From contig NC_058160.1 of assembly GCF_020080835.1 (NCBI RefSeq), forward strand, positions 27,825,152 through 27,889,151: a DNA stretch of 64,000 nucleotides. Reading direction: 5' to 3'. Position numbers and translations under genes: made by a program. The notes under the pieces were generated by a model. The model was not told the DNA's origin. It made no database searches and worked only from the letters and a program-made list of their open reading frames with translations. Source of the stretch: Cotesia glomerata (taxonomy: Eukaryota > Arthropoda > Insecta > Hymenoptera > Braconidae). Below are positions 37,255 to 49,849 of this stretch, one piece after another. The stretch's first letter is position 1. Each line of letters begins with the position of its first letter.

Positions 37255-38335
37255 AAGAAATCGTAGACATCAATATTAAAAATTCAGACTAAAATATTTT
37301 TCTGTCACTCTAAATAAAATTTTTGGTACAATTTTAGAAGAAAGATTGTCGATTATTCCAACTCAGTCCAGTAAAAACGACTTCCTTCAATATAAAACGG
37401 CTCAGTTATTTTATTTATCACCTGAAGCTAACCAGACCCGTGTAATTGTACGTGATTAAATTTTGTGTTATTGTTGTCATAAGAAGAATCGATAACGAAT
37501 GTCGATGATGAAGATAGCGAAATTTATTGGTAAAATTTACAGCAGGCATCTTGATATCTCAGATGAGAGACTGGAGATATAATAGTAGATTAAAGGTAAA
37601 TAATCCTGGACGATCGCGATCTGATGGACTAAACGAGCGACACGCCCAGGAGTCTGGAGTCTGGGATCCGTGTGAAACTCGGCAATCTTGGTGATCATAG
37701 ATCACGCGCTCCACGATTAGATACAATAAGATGGCGATGAGTTTCAGCATTAACTGATTGTGAGTAGAGGTGTGTGTCCCACCAAAGATAAGATAGTAAC
37801 GCCTGTAGATCTTCGAAGAAGTTGATGCTCTGATGGCCGGTTGGTGTACCAGTAGCATCATCAAGACGGGACGGGACGAAAGGTGGATGATGATACCCGG
37901 AGGAAAACCGTGAAGCGAAGCTACTCATCCAAGACAGATACAAGCTTTAAGCTCTTACTTTATGGTGATGGATTTCAGAGCTCAAGGATGGAAGATGGAA
38001 GGGTTGTGAGGATCTCAGGATGAAGAGAAGAATTAGATGGTATCTGACCAGTGGGATGGAACGCGGAGTCTTCTCCACGTCTGCGTCTTCAGATGGTGGT
38101 CATCAGGCGGTGCAGTAGTTTATACTTACTCGCACTTACTTTACTAGCTGCTGGGTACGATACTATCGTGCTATCTTCCTATCATGCCATCATACTATCA
38201 AACTATCTGATCCTCGATGAGATCCTGGGTTCAGGATGTTTATAAAGACGTGACAATTCACTTGATTTTTAATGAGTCGCTTAGATTGTATAGCCTGGCA
38301 TTTGAGTCGAATAAATTTCTATCTTTTCTACTTTA
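37255..38335. other. GC-balanced block with overlapping minus-strand frames
   Basis: Two minus-strand ATG frames overlap in different registers: 77 codons from 37928 down to 37695, and about 100 codons from about 37860 down to 37559. Neither contains a recognisable domain or has supporting splice sites. Two overlapping frames in a GC-balanced block are what a low stop-codon density gives by chance. I leave the block unannotated as coding. Confidence 0.4.
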
Positions 38336-38616
38336 CACTGAGGAAAAAAAATACTTTTATTAAGAACATTTTCTTGATACAAGAATTTATGTTCTTTAAA
38401 ATTTTCAGCTCAAGAAATTGTTAAATTGATTGAAATAATTTTTACTTAATTTAAATAAAGCTATTTTTTTGTTTATCTATTATCCAAAGATAAATATTGA
38501 TGTTCTTCTCTTCAGAAATTGATAATTAATAATAATAATAATAGAATATTTGATCGTCAGCGAGTTTCTTGAGCCAAGAAATTGTTAATTGAGCAAAAAT
38601 ATTTTTTTTCTCCGTG
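38336..38616. mobile_element. Short TIR element, CACTG...CCGTG, TA duplication
   Basis: Begins CACTGAGGAAAAAAAATACT and ends AAATATTTTTTTTCTCCGTG, flanked by TA (38334-38335, 38617-38618). The interior (TATCCAAAGATAAATATTGA, GAATATTTGATCGTCAGCGA) is the inverted relative of 3213-3529. Confidence 0.8.
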
Positions 38617-39616
38617 TATTCTATGAATTAACGATATGAAAAAAATTTTTTTTTTAATTTAATAGGCATTATGGGTCATGTATTTTTAGATTTTCTGAAC
38701 TTTTTTTTTATTTAAAAACCAAAAAAAGTTAAAATAATTATTTTAAGTCAAATAAAGAATTCAAAAAAATGTATTTCATAAAAAATCAAGAACAGTTTCT
38801 AGAAAATCATGCAATTTAAAATTTTCTTTTCAATTTCTTGAATATCATTTTATTCTAATTCACGATTATTACCCTGCCAAATTTGAGTTTTATAGATAGC
38901 TTTTAGATTTTCTCTAATTTTTCGAACTAAAATTGTTAAAAATAAAAAAAAAGTACTTTGTTCCTTTTTTTACCTAAAAATCAGCGTTATACTAATAAAA
39001 CAGATACTTCTTTTTCTTACCCGTGTTACACTTGACACCAACTACTTAAGAAGCTAAAAAAGCCAGCGATTTCCTTACGATATATCCTAACAAACATATT
39101 CCCTTATAGCCTACCAGAGAAAACGGCAATATATCAGAGTGGAGGGAAGTAAATGTAGAGAAGAGGAAAGAGGATCTTATAACACAACATATACTTACGT
39201 TACACTATACACCAGACATTACACATTACATTAGGTTCCCATAGACCAGAATAAAAAGACACTAAAGTTCTCCCACGCGGCAGTCTATCGCATATACATT
39301 ATATATCCCAGACTAGCATATCTGCAGTCTCCAGGAACCGCGTACACAAGTATCAAAAAACTGAGTCGGCTAATATGTAATGTATTCCGCTAATGAATAA
39401 ATACAAGTTAGTAGACAAGGCAGCCATCGATTATAGGAAGTAATTGAAATGCTGAAGATTTGTCTGCGTCAATGTATCGCTTGAGCGAGTTTAATTTTTT
39501 ATGTTTAGTTTCTATTTTTATTTATCTTAATCTTAGTCTCAGGCTGGCCTTCCATCGAGTAGAACGAGAGTCGATGATGGTTAATGTGAGGATTGTCGAC
39601 AACGGGCTATCTTACG

Positions 39617-39720
39617 ATCGATGGATCATCCAGTGATGGCAGACTAGTCAATGATGCCAGGACTAACTTTGCAGAGTGTTGAGTTGGCAAACTAAGCAAA
39701 CCCGAGGATGATCCATCGAT
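39617..39720. repeat. Perfect 15-bp inverted repeat with 74-nt spacer
   Basis: ATCGATGGATCATCC (39617-39631) and GGATGATCCATCGAT (39706-39720) are exact inverse copies. The right arm runs into the GATA/GATG tract. It could be a hairpin transcript, but the loop shows little extra pairing. Confidence 0.7.
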
Positions 39721-39779
39721 AGATAGACGGATAGATGGAAAGACGGACGGATCATCGGATAGATGGATGGATGGATGAG
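39717..39779. repeat. Imperfect (GATA/GATG)n tract
   Basis: GATAGATAGACGGATAGATG followed by GGATGGATGGATG-type units. Confidence 0.85.
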
Positions 39780-40563
39780 TCGGCTGTGATTAAATTAAAC
39801 CATGACAGATACTAATCTCGGAGGTAACGCCGGGCATTGTTAATAGGAAAATGATTGGCTGTCGGTTACAGTGGTTACAGTGGTGTAAACAGGTTGTCGT
39901 CGAGAAAACCAGTGACAGGCTTATGTTATTCAAAGCTTGGCTATTATGTATTACAGATTGAAGAGGAATGCTGGTCAAAAGGAAAAGAAGCAAAAAAAAA
40001 AATAATTTATTGCAGTCGCAGTCGCAGATCAAGAAATTCTACGCGTCTTTTTTGAGACTGGATTTTCTCTACTTGGCAAACTCAGTGCTTTGGGGTCTCG
40101 GCTTTTTGCAGCTATAGCCTAGGCCTAGATCCAGAAGACTGAGGACAAAACATGATGAAAATGTCTCCGTATACAAATAATGCGTGTGTGTAAGTGGATT
40201 TTAGCGAAACTACCGGGTAAAACTTATGATTGCTATGCAAGATAGCCGTAGTTCTTTCGAACGGACACTACTTACGAGATGGGCATAACTTATGGGACGC
40301 TTGAAGAAGAGGGAACAACCACCTAGGAGACCTAGTCTATGGTGTGTTTAACTACATGCCAGATGCTGCTGGGACATGCGAAAAATTTACTCCAGCATTT
40401 TACGAAGAAGCGTACGCACTTACCAATCTAAGTAACGAGATTCTTTAACGGTAGTCAGGTTTAACAGACACTCACCTGGAACAGAAAAAAATTACAATGT
40501 TAGCTACCATTATTATTATCATCATCATTATGGACTTAGCTTAATGATTAGTAGCTTAACAAT

Positions 40564-40690
40564 TCATATTATTAAAAGAATAATCAAAATTTTGTGGGCA
40601 TACTTTGAGTATAAAATGGGAATGTATAAATATTAAAACATCAGAAAAGTCTTGACCAAAATCATGACTTTTAAGAAATTTCTTTAGGCG
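40564..40690 (+). mobile_element. Relic of a Helitron 5' end
   Basis: TCATATTATTAAAAGAATAA followed by AAAATTTTGTGGGCA and ATAAAATGGG parallels the first 60 bases of Helitron B (TCTATATTATTAAGAGAATA, AAAATTTTGTGG, ATAAAATGGG). One base is missing near the start and the preceding host base is T rather than A. Similarity fades after about 125 bp, and no internal palindrome or CTAG end follows. Confidence 0.5.
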
Positions 40691-41258
40691 CAAAATTAGT
40701 TACTTTTGAAAAAGCTTTTAAAAAGCTAACTTTTAAAGCTCTAAAAGCTAGTTTCGTTACTTATCTCCCGAGTTGAAAAAATTAACTATTTAAATTAAAT
40801 CACGTTGGAGAAAGAGAGACAGAGATAAATTTTGAATGTTTTTTATTAATAAATATTCTCATATTCTCGGAAACCATACTGATTGTTATTAAATAGGTCC
40901 TAGATGTTATTTTCTCTCGTTGTCTTAATTTTTATAAGAATCTGAACGTCCAGTTTTGTGAAATAAAATAAAGTCTTTGATTTTCCATAAGGATCAATGG
41001 TAAAGGGAAAAATATGTAAATATTAATATCTTTTTTTCAGGACTCGCCAGGCTTCCAAAAATTTTACTACTTAATTATGATATTATAAAGTACCAATATG
41101 CCAAATTTCATTAAATTCTGAACGCAAATTCTAAAATCGGTAGTACTATCTTAAGCTCATCTAAGTTCATTTTTTCGACTCGGGTTCATCAAATTAATTT
41201 TACCATATCAATATTATTTTTTAAATCCATTAAAATAATCAAATTATGTATATTGTGG
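40691..41258. other. Gene-free AT-rich stretch
   Basis: No repeats with defined ends and no coding frame were seen. Confidence 0.4.
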
Positions 41259-41262
41259 TTAA

Positions 41263-41648
41263 CCCGTCAGCACTCACGTTATGAGCATTTTGCTCACGCT
41301 CGATTTAAAACAATGAAAACTTTTTCTTTTCAAATGGAAAGGGTAGATGAAATTTTTTCTACCTTCGAGGAATTTTACCTATTTTCAAATTATGAACTTT
41401 TGAAATGCTTTAATATTATATATATTTTATAAAAAAAATATTTTTCCCATGCGCGTCGGAAATTGTGAGCATTCTTCTCATCACGAGATTATAGGTGTAA
41501 CAAAAAAAAATTTACTTTCGGTAACGTTCGGGCTAGTTCGTGTATCTTCGTAACTGTATAGCTGCCCGGCCGCATGCAGATTAAACGTGAGCAAATCTCT
41601 CATCACGAGAGTAAATATTACCGAAAAGTTCACGTGAGTGCTGACGGG
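41263..41648. mobile_element. piggyBac-like MITE with TTAA duplication
   Basis: The terminal inverted repeats are CCCGTCAGCACTCACGT on the left and ACGTGAGTGCTGACGGG on the right, with TTAA on both sides (41259-41262 and 41649-41652). CCC...GGG ends next to TTAA are diagnostic for the piggyBac superfamily. The 386-bp interior has three related words, GAGCATTTTGCTCA, GAGCATTCTTCTCATCACGA and GAGCAAATCTCTCATCACGA, perhaps transposase-binding repeats (inference). No open frame, so non-autonomous. Confidence 0.9.
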
Positions 41649-42716
41649 TTAAAAAAATCGAAAAATCATTGAACCAAACCGACTAAGCTCAAAATTTTCG
41701 TCACACAAAGGTCTTATATGCAAAGATAGCAGTTGCTGATTCCCGAGTTATCAATCGATTCTCCGTCTAAAAGCGGAGTATCCTCGACGCGATCGCTCGG
41801 CAGTCACAGCTAAGATCAAGACTACGAAAAAATAAGAAGAGATACGGAGCTGAGAGCTTGCTAAGCGAGGAAGCACACAAATCGTTACGCCACGACGGGG
41901 CAAGTTACACGGTTGAGTTTTAAGTTTCTTTGAGTGAGGGCGCGATAGCCGGCATGGGATGTTCTCTCCTTTATCTGCATACACTACACACATGTATATA
42001 CATAAATATAAATAGCCATGGTATCTGTGGTTGACTCGGTGGTGCCAGCCAGTGTAATAGTGTAATGTGTAATACTGTAGTGGTTCATCCACTGGCTGCT
42101 GGTCGGGTTGCCCTAGGCCGACCAATTCCGGTTCCCACGTTTACATTTCGTGCATGCGCAATGCGCGACGTCGGTGTATAGCGGTGGGTATAGCTCGTTA
42201 ACCGCATAACGGTAGTGTAGGTCGCAGTTGGTAGTGTGGATCCAGCATGCCACGCTGCTCAACTTTAAGTGTGCGATCTTCTCTTCTTTTCTCTTCTCTT
42301 ATTCTGTTGTGGGGATTCATAGCGAGCCCGATGAAAACTGAGAAGAAGACGAAGCACAGAGGAGGATAATGCATTGAGCTAGTAGCGTATGTAGCATTGC
42401 TCGTCCTTAAACATATGCCCAGCAAATATAAGAGTCATCTCAACTCCTGATACTGATACTGAGGCAGTTCCACTAGAGCAACTCATATAGCTCGAGTTAA
42501 CGTGTCTATTTGAGATATATCTGTGATCGAATGAGCGGGCGAACATGCCACGGTACAGCCTGATGCTGGCAGGGACATCTCTTATGGCTTTAAGCTCGGT
42601 ATATGCTCATGTGCATCCTCATAACTATAACTACACTTGAAATGTATCCAGAGATCGTGATCCTGCGTGAGAGCTTCGCAGAATTCACATTATTTATAAT
42701 ATATTTTATACATCGA

Positions 42717-42741
42717 AAGAGAGAGAGAGAGAGAGAGAGAT
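42717..42741. repeat. (GA)n microsatellite
   Basis: About twelve uninterrupted GA units. Confidence 0.9.
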
Positions 42742-45001
42742 ACACCCACGCAGGAGATTCCAGGCATTTCCCTCACCCTTCACCTGGTCAAAGTTGTTCC
42801 CAAGGTAGAAGGTAGAGTTACGTAAAAGGTACCCATGCAAGCTCTGGGCAGGTGGGATGTTAATTACTCGGTTATGCTTGCACATTCCTATCAGGCATCT
42901 AGACTCGCCCCGTAATAGTATAAAGTGATTATGATACGCGGTGACGAGATGGGTTTAAATGCTTCGTTGATGTAATGTGCTTTATTTTATTTTATTTTTT
43001 TGTTCGAGAGCTAGATTGCGAGGTAATTAACGGATTGATGAAATCGCACAGGAATTTATTATTTAATTAAATATCAATCTCCGATCGATTGACTGGTGTG
43101 TAGTGAGGAAAGCGTGTTGAACAATGTAATATGGAGTTATGCTTTTTTTACTGTTGAGATGACTGTATCTCAGGGATCAATCTTTACTTGGCACTTAGAG
43201 GGATATTATGAGTATGATTCATAATTTACGCAAAGATTGTTGGAATTCATTTATTGGTTAGTTGATTGGATTGATTGGTTTTACTGTTTGAAAAAAAGTT
43301 CAGACAGGTGATTAGATGGTTTGATGAAATGTTTAGCGATTTTATTGATAGCTAGTGATTGTTTCAAGAGATTATGTATTTTTAAATAGCTTTAATTGAT
43401 ATATTAACATTTTTTCAAGTGCGGAATCTTTGAATTAATGTCAAAGTTTGTTATAAAAAATTTTTACTCTTTTCGAATTAAAATTGACAACGTAAAATTG
43501 GGAGGGGAATAAATTAAAAGTTGTTAAAATTTTTGCAATAAAAATTTAAATTTTAAGTTTAAATTTAAATTTTAGTTTTTTAAATTTTAAATTTAAATTT
43601 AAATTTTAGTTTCGAAAATATCAATTTAATGTCAAATTTAATATAAAAAATTTTTAATTATAAGAAAATTGATTTTTTTGAATAAAAAAAAAAATGTTGA
43701 TGTAAAGATATATTAAATTAAATATTAGTTAATAATAAAAAGAGTAAAAGTCGTTAATGGGTGTGATGTTTGACGAGGTTGATGTGATGTATAAGATACA
43801 ACAAAGTAGACAGAAACGGTTGTCGAGTTAGACGCCTTGAGCTCACACGACCGCGAGGACGTGATGTGATCGTGTGAGCATCGGGTATCATCTCTTCATA
43901 CCGGTGAATTATGAGGAGCAATCAGATATCATTAGTGTTTTTATTAAAATAATAAAAGTACAACAAATAAAAAATTGTTTGCCAGCGTTCCGCGACCGTT
44001 CGCTATTCCCACGCTACATCTAGGTGTTCTCCATTTATAATTCCATTAGGCCGCTCAAAAATACTTGTAAAAAGAGTTTAATCTGTCATATCTGAGCTTC
44101 TCTCGTCTACTTTTATTTAAACTTTTTCTTTTCGGTACCCTCGTAAGTAAAATTAAAATTACTCGAGAATTTTCACCGTATCATTAAACTGCTACTCGTT
44201 TGTATCTTTGTAAGTATTCGCTCTACTCCAAGTACTTGGTACTTATTACTTATTACATTTAATAACGATTGGTTTTTGCTCCGCATTTTATAATTTCATT
44301 AGACACCATTAAAATAACTCACCGTAGATGTCAATGAGGCGCTCGCAAGAATTATTAGCAAACTTTTTAATCCATATATTAATTACTTATTTTTTTATTT
44401 TACCGTGAGAACGATTTTTCTTTACAATAACTAACTTAAATATTTTTATTGCTTATTTAAAATAATTAGAAATATAATTGTTCGCTAGATTTCATAAAAA
44501 TTTAACTATTGTCTTTTTTATAGTGGGAACAATTTTTTTTTTAATAAAATAATACATCAAATCTATGAAAAAAAAAAAAAATTTAGTGCCAATTAGCACT
44601 CAATGCAAAGACACGGTAGTGACTCAGGCCAATTATACGTGATAGGGGGCGCTAAATTAGATTTAAGCAACCCGAAAAAAAAAAATATTTTCATTTCCAA
44701 AAGAAAATTTTATTAATTAAAAAAAATCATTTTTATGGTTAACTTTTCTAACTAAATAATTATAAAATAAAATTACAACAACAAGAAAAAAAAATTCATT
44801 TTTTCTAATTTGTCGAAACAAAAAAAAAACCAAATAATTGTCACTCATAACCTTAAAAAATAATTGAACTTTCTAATCCGACATATCAAATATGTCGACA
44901 GGTCATGATTGTAATGTTTATTGTAATAAAATTTTTCATTAATGTTATGACACAGAAAACAGTCGTCAAGTTGTACGTTGCATACTGTATATTGTATATT
45001 A

Positions 45002-45015
45002 GAGCTACGTAGCTC
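45002..45015. repeat. Perfect 14-bp palindrome
   Basis: GAGCTACGTAGCTC, self-complementary with no spacer. Confidence 0.85.
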
Positions 45016-45362
45016 CGCAATGTGTGCAATATATAATATGACAGACACAAAGAAAGGCACACATGGGTTAGATTGAGTATAAAGGAACAAGTAGTTGCAA
45101 TTCTCGTGGTTAATCTCGCGGCAGGCGTGACGTTATTACTCATTATAATAGCCAAGTAGTAATTCCACGGGTGTAAGACGGAACGATAATTTTCCCTATG
45201 AAGGATATCATTCTCGAAGGTCAGTGCGACGACCTTCCTACACATTTATATCCATATCCATTATTATCTCTACGTATTAATTCATAGAAAACATACATTA
45301 TAAATTCATTATTTATACATTTGCATACACGTGAACTTGTCTGTTATTTTACTTATAGTGCA

Positions 45363-45381
45363 GTCACTGCACTGCAGTGAC
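45363..45381. repeat. Perfect 19-bp palindrome
   Basis: GTCACTGCA and TGCAGTGAC around a single C. Possibly a binding site for a dimeric protein; no specific factor is implied. Confidence 0.85.
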
Positions 45382-45710
45382 ACCAGTCATTACCAACCTA
45401 ATCGACAGTATCTCGATCTAATCGCTTTTATTTTATAAATTACAACATAAATTATATTAAATGTCTCAGTTGTAATAATTGCTGTCATTGTCAAGTTTTA
45501 TTTAAATAATCATTTCAATCATTATTATTTTTTTTTACTCAAGGTTGATGATTATTATTATGATTATATTGCCACCCTAATAAATTTATTGACTTTTAAT
45601 TATTTTTTTATTATACATTTTAAAATTGAGGTGAAAAATTAATTTCGATTAAATTTTAACTCAATAGAAACAAAGCCAGGAGTCAAATCTGGATGTTCTC
45701 CTTTACATTT

Positions 45711-46044
45711 ATATATATATATATATGAAAAAATTGATGTGGGTATTCAAATGAAAGGTCTCGATAAGTATAACATCAGGATGATCTTATATCTTTAAAA
45801 ATGTAAATAGTTCAAAAGATACAAAGTCATTTCTTAATTAAGTATCTAGAGATGGAGAATTTTCGAATGCAGTCTAAATACTTATCATCATAAATTGACT
45901 ATCGGTGAGAGTGATATGAAATCTTGAAAAGGCACAAATTCAAGTTAAGACCTTTGCAATGACACTAAATTTCACTAAAAAAACCTATTTTATCATATGA
46001 CTATCCTGAACACAAAATTTTTCTTATTCTCTTAATAATATAGA
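45711..46044 (-). mobile_element. Truncated Helitron (copy C), 5' half only
   Basis: On the minus strand it starts TCTATATTATTAAGAGAATA after a host A (complement of T46045), identical over those bases to copy B. It continues through the subterminal region and ends inside the right half of a palindromic unit (ATTGATGTGGGTATTCAAAT). The CTAG end and hairpin are missing; sequence left of the TATATA run at 45711 is unrelated. The break at TATATA suggests deletion or slippage there. Confidence 0.82.
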
Positions 46045-46392
46045 TGATAATGCATTATTTACGTCTAGACTAATTTTTCTTTATCATGATAATAAAATCC
46101 AGAAAAGTGACTAACGGCAACATCCAAAGAAATCGCAACAAATTTTCCAGTGTATATTCATATATTTATTTGTAATGTGTATTAAAGACCGCAAGAGCAT
46201 TAAAGCTCCCAAGCAAGCCAACAAGCCAACGGAGGAACAACACCAGCTCGAACTAAACAACCACACACTGTACAAAGTACAAAGTAACTTTAAAGAATCG
46301 TGACCAAGTTGGCGCAACAAGATCTAAAGCCATGTAACGACGCTCGCGGCTAGCTTCCGACGCCGCTGCTGCTGAGGCTGCTTATGGTACCT

Positions 46393-46417
46393 TACATTAC
46401 ATTACATTACATTACAT
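46393..46417. repeat. (CATTA)n microsatellite
   Basis: Five uninterrupted CATTA units. Confidence 0.88.
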
Positions 46418-47300
46418 CGCATTGCCGGACTGCTCGTATCTCCAGTGCTGGCAGCCAGAGCCAGACCTGGCTGTGGGAGGAACCCGGCAAGCTCATTCCC
46501 AGCCCGCTGACGTAGACGGAATCCGCTGATCCTGCTCTCTCAGGGTGAATCTGACCAAAACGCTCCACCGAACAAAACACTCTGCATACATTAAGTAAAA
46601 GCATTCATTTTTATCTTTTTTTATTTATTTATTAATTTATTAATCTTCACTGCACATCATAGGTTAGTCGTTACACCTCCCTATCGATAATACACACCGC
46701 AACGATGATTAATCACTTTGGGTCGTAACTTTTGAAACAATAGCTTTTTTATACGATCTATCGTCTAATAGATTTAAAATGGGACGCGCGGGTAATTGGC
46801 TTACTTATAAAACAATAACCGACGATAATCTGTACCAGAGATACAAAGATAGATAGATAGATATTATGTAATTTCTCAAGAGTTACAATCGATCAACATC
46901 AGACACCTAACCACCGTGGCATAGGTTTCATTTGTTACCTTATCTAGAATATAATATATTTATTTCAAGGCTTTTCGATACGTGTGAAAATCCCATTCAT
47001 TAAGTCACTAATGTAATATCTATTCCAGTAATGTACATTAACTCTGTCTCTAACTTATAACTTATAATTGTTGAATTAATATATATACATATAGAGACTT
47101 AACTTTTCATCGGTAGATTTAATTGTGGATTCGTGATTGATCGACAGTTTAATCATCAGGCTGTTGTTACTTTACTTTTTTATATTTAATTATAATTATT
47201 TATTTTAATTGCAATCTTGTTACTTTAGTATTGCGTTTAAGTTTAATGAGTAACACTTTTACTGCACGAGAATTGTACAAGTTGTAACTTTTATTTGTCA

Positions 47301-47325
47301 TAATAATAATAATAACAATAATAAC

Positions 47326-47377
<52 letters not shown>
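47301..47377. repeat. (AAT)n microsatellite
   Basis: About 25 units, with two AAC interruptions near the left end. Confidence 0.92.
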
Positions 47378-49849
47378 GAAATAATGATAAATATTAACTT
47401 AAATGAAGATAGTATTGTATCTTATTTTATTTTTTTTATGAAGCTATTTTATTATCGGCTGAAGACGTCGTTGTAGTTTAGTAGCAAATAAATAAGAGAG
47501 TAATAATAAGTTTTATTAGCTTATTTTTAAATATAAAGCAACTCCCGGTGCTTCAGCAAGTATTATGTGAGATAGTTAAGACTCATTGCGAGTCCATTCA
47601 ATTAGTCGATATCGCGCATTGAAGCACGTCATCTAGCCGCCGGTGAGCAGACCGCTTAACCTTAATGACGTGTTTTTAACGACGTGCAGAAAGGTACTAC
47701 GCGTTTATATTTATATTTATATATTTATAGCGAACTGTCGTTGGAGCTAAAAGCAACGATATATATTTATATATACGTGTTTTATCTTGTCGGCTTGTTC
47801 GTACACATAATATATTAAATATATATATTAGTTGGTGTTTCGCGCTGACTCGCTGATGGCAAAACCAATACTACCAACACCAATACCAATAGCATCACTG
47901 GACCATCGTTTCCCACGAGAACTTAGCTAGACTCGTTGTTCGTGGCCACGATCTCTTAATCGTTAGTTCGACGGCCGTGCCATGCTCTATGCCATTGCTG
48001 GATGCTGGAAAACGGGTCAACTTCCACAAAAATAATAATACAATAGTTTTATTTGCAAATTAAATTTAGGAGATCATGATAAATATGCAGTTAATAAATG
48101 TTTAGTTTTTATTTTTATTGTATGAACATATATCAGCCCTCTGGTATATTTTTATGTGGTGTCAGACACTAATAAAAAATGAACTTGATTTAAGATAAAA
48201 AATATTGGATTAAGTAGATCATTTTGAAGAATTAGATTAATTAAAATTTTTACTGTAATTTTTTGTAATTGTTCAAGAATTTACAGTAAAAATTGACAAA
48301 CATCTGAGCATATTTTATAATTTATTCGTTTTAGGAAGAAATAAAAATTTTAGAACATTTATACAGAAAAAAATGTCTGCCTAAGCCAATCATATCCAAA
48401 TTTTTAATCAAGAATGTTGATATTGAAAGAAAAAAAATTTATAAGAAGAAAAACAGCTTTTAGAAAATGACCATAGAATTTTTTAACCAAGAATTAAATT
48501 TATTCTATTAACTCATACCATGAACTACTAAAATGTAATTATAATTCACCACCTTACATGTTCTAAGACAAATTTCGATTGAGTAAGGATGAGTTGACTA
48601 TTTTACCATAACAGTATCGCATTTAGTGAAACTAGATGTAGTAAAAAATGGTTATTTGAAACAAGGTGAGAAAAAAAATGAAAGCAGATCACTGAGTATA
48701 GTATGAAATGTGCAATCTATGATAACAATAATACTAAGAATATAAAATAGAAGAAGGAATAAAAGCAAATGATTGGCTAGACTTTTCATGAGTTGCCAAC
48801 GATACAAAACGATTGAGTTGAGTCTAGTAGTTAAAAGTCTAGTTGGAGAGAGATCGGCGACTAGGATTGGCTAGCAGGTCGGCTCAACTCGTCCGCTCGC
48901 GACTTTTCCGATTAGATCGGCAATCAACCTTCTCGCGGATTCCCTCTCTCTTAGGAGGAGTCTCACTAAACAAGTAGGTCATCCAGCCAGCGCCTCCGAC
49001 AACTTTTACATTACACTAAATTGTTGAGAAGAAATTATAATTTGTTCACTGAAGAGCAAAAGAACTCGAGTAATTATATTGTTAGAGGTCATATTAGTAT
49101 TATTATTAGTATGCATGAACTGGATGATGGTAATTAAGAGGAAGGAGTCTAACGAGGAACAAGTGTGAAGATTAGCCGGCCGATGTGTGTATCTTATAAG
49201 ATTATACAAACTGTAAAACAAACCAACTCAGGTAGAGACTAAGACCCGACGATCAGATATAACGTGTGTTTGCTCAGGCTCTCGCACGTGGTAAACTGAT
49301 ACAGACGTGGCTCTTTAATTTCGCCGACTTCCAATAGAAAAAGACTTCGATATAGAGAGAATGAGAAGGAAGAAGGGTGAATTCGGTTGTGTTGGACTGG
49401 AACATAACATAACCAGCGAGAACCGGTCGCGAGAGTGCGTCTAATCGTGTTATCTCGCGTTAACCTCATGACCGAAGATGCCTGTATAGATAATGAGTTA
49501 GAGTTCTTCTTCTCTTATTTCTGGTACCAACATCCGAGTAGTCTAAGTATAAGTTGAGTGTAAGTAGTGTAGGACTTACGAGTGAAGAAATATTGCATGC
49601 AGAGTAAATTTTAAGTTTTTTTTATTAAAAATCTGCTTGCTTTTATTAATAATTCATGGTAAAAATCAGTTGAATAAGTAAAAAAATGTTATATTACTTT
49701 CAATATTGTATACATCAGAAAAAAATCCTTAATTTTGATCGTAATTCAGCATTTTATTTCATATTTGAGTTTAGAAATGATTAAATGGTTAGAAAAATTG
49801 AATATCAAAAATGTTGAATTTTTTTCATACTATTTGTTGTTATTTTTTA

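Larger units (their letters stand above)
38619..40563. other. Gene-free stretch
   Basis: AT-rich to about 39000, then GC-balanced. It holds the long-spaced inverted repeat at 39617-39720, the GATA/GATG tract at 39717-39779, a CGCAGT repeat near 40011-40025 and interrupted ATT/ATC repeats near 40509-40530. Confidence 0.4.
41653..45710. other. 4 kb without a supported gene
   Basis: The GC-balanced block 41730-42980 holds the longest open frame of the window (minus, 41751-42125, 124 codons), which starts at a non-ATG codon and shows no domain. It also holds an NRF1-like word, TGCATGCGCAATGCGC, near 42151-42166. A (GA)n tract lies at 42717-42741 and AAATTT-type repeats at about 43545-43620. Two exact palindromes lie at 45002-45015 and 45363-45381. 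Confidence 0.4.
46045..49849. other. 3.8 kb without a supported gene
   Basis: A GC-rich stretch (46100-46610) carries a minus-strand ATG frame of 65 codons (46604 to 46407) starting MLLLNVCRVF, with GC-rich codons but no domain or splice partner. A (CATTA)n run lies at about 46393-46417 and (AAT)n at 47301-47377. GC-balanced blocks lie at 47520-48000 and 48700-49560. Confidence 0.4.

Noticed and set aside
37559..37928. Two overlapping minus-strand ATG frames (77 and about 100 codons)
   Set aside because: They overlap in different registers, show no domain and have no splice or conservation support; low stop density explains both.
41751..42125. Longest open frame, 124 codons on the minus strand
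   Set aside because: It begins at a non-ATG codon, has no recognisable domain and lies in a GC-balanced block where long frames arise by chance.
42151..42166. NRF1-like word TGCATGCGCAATGCGC as a promoter
   Set aside because: A single short motif with no adjacent exon or other core-promoter signal is not enough.
46407..46604. 65-codon minus-strand ATG frame with a hydrophobic start
   Set aside because: GC-rich codons are suggestive, but no family, no partner exon and no conservation evidence; a CATTA microsatellite overlaps its end.
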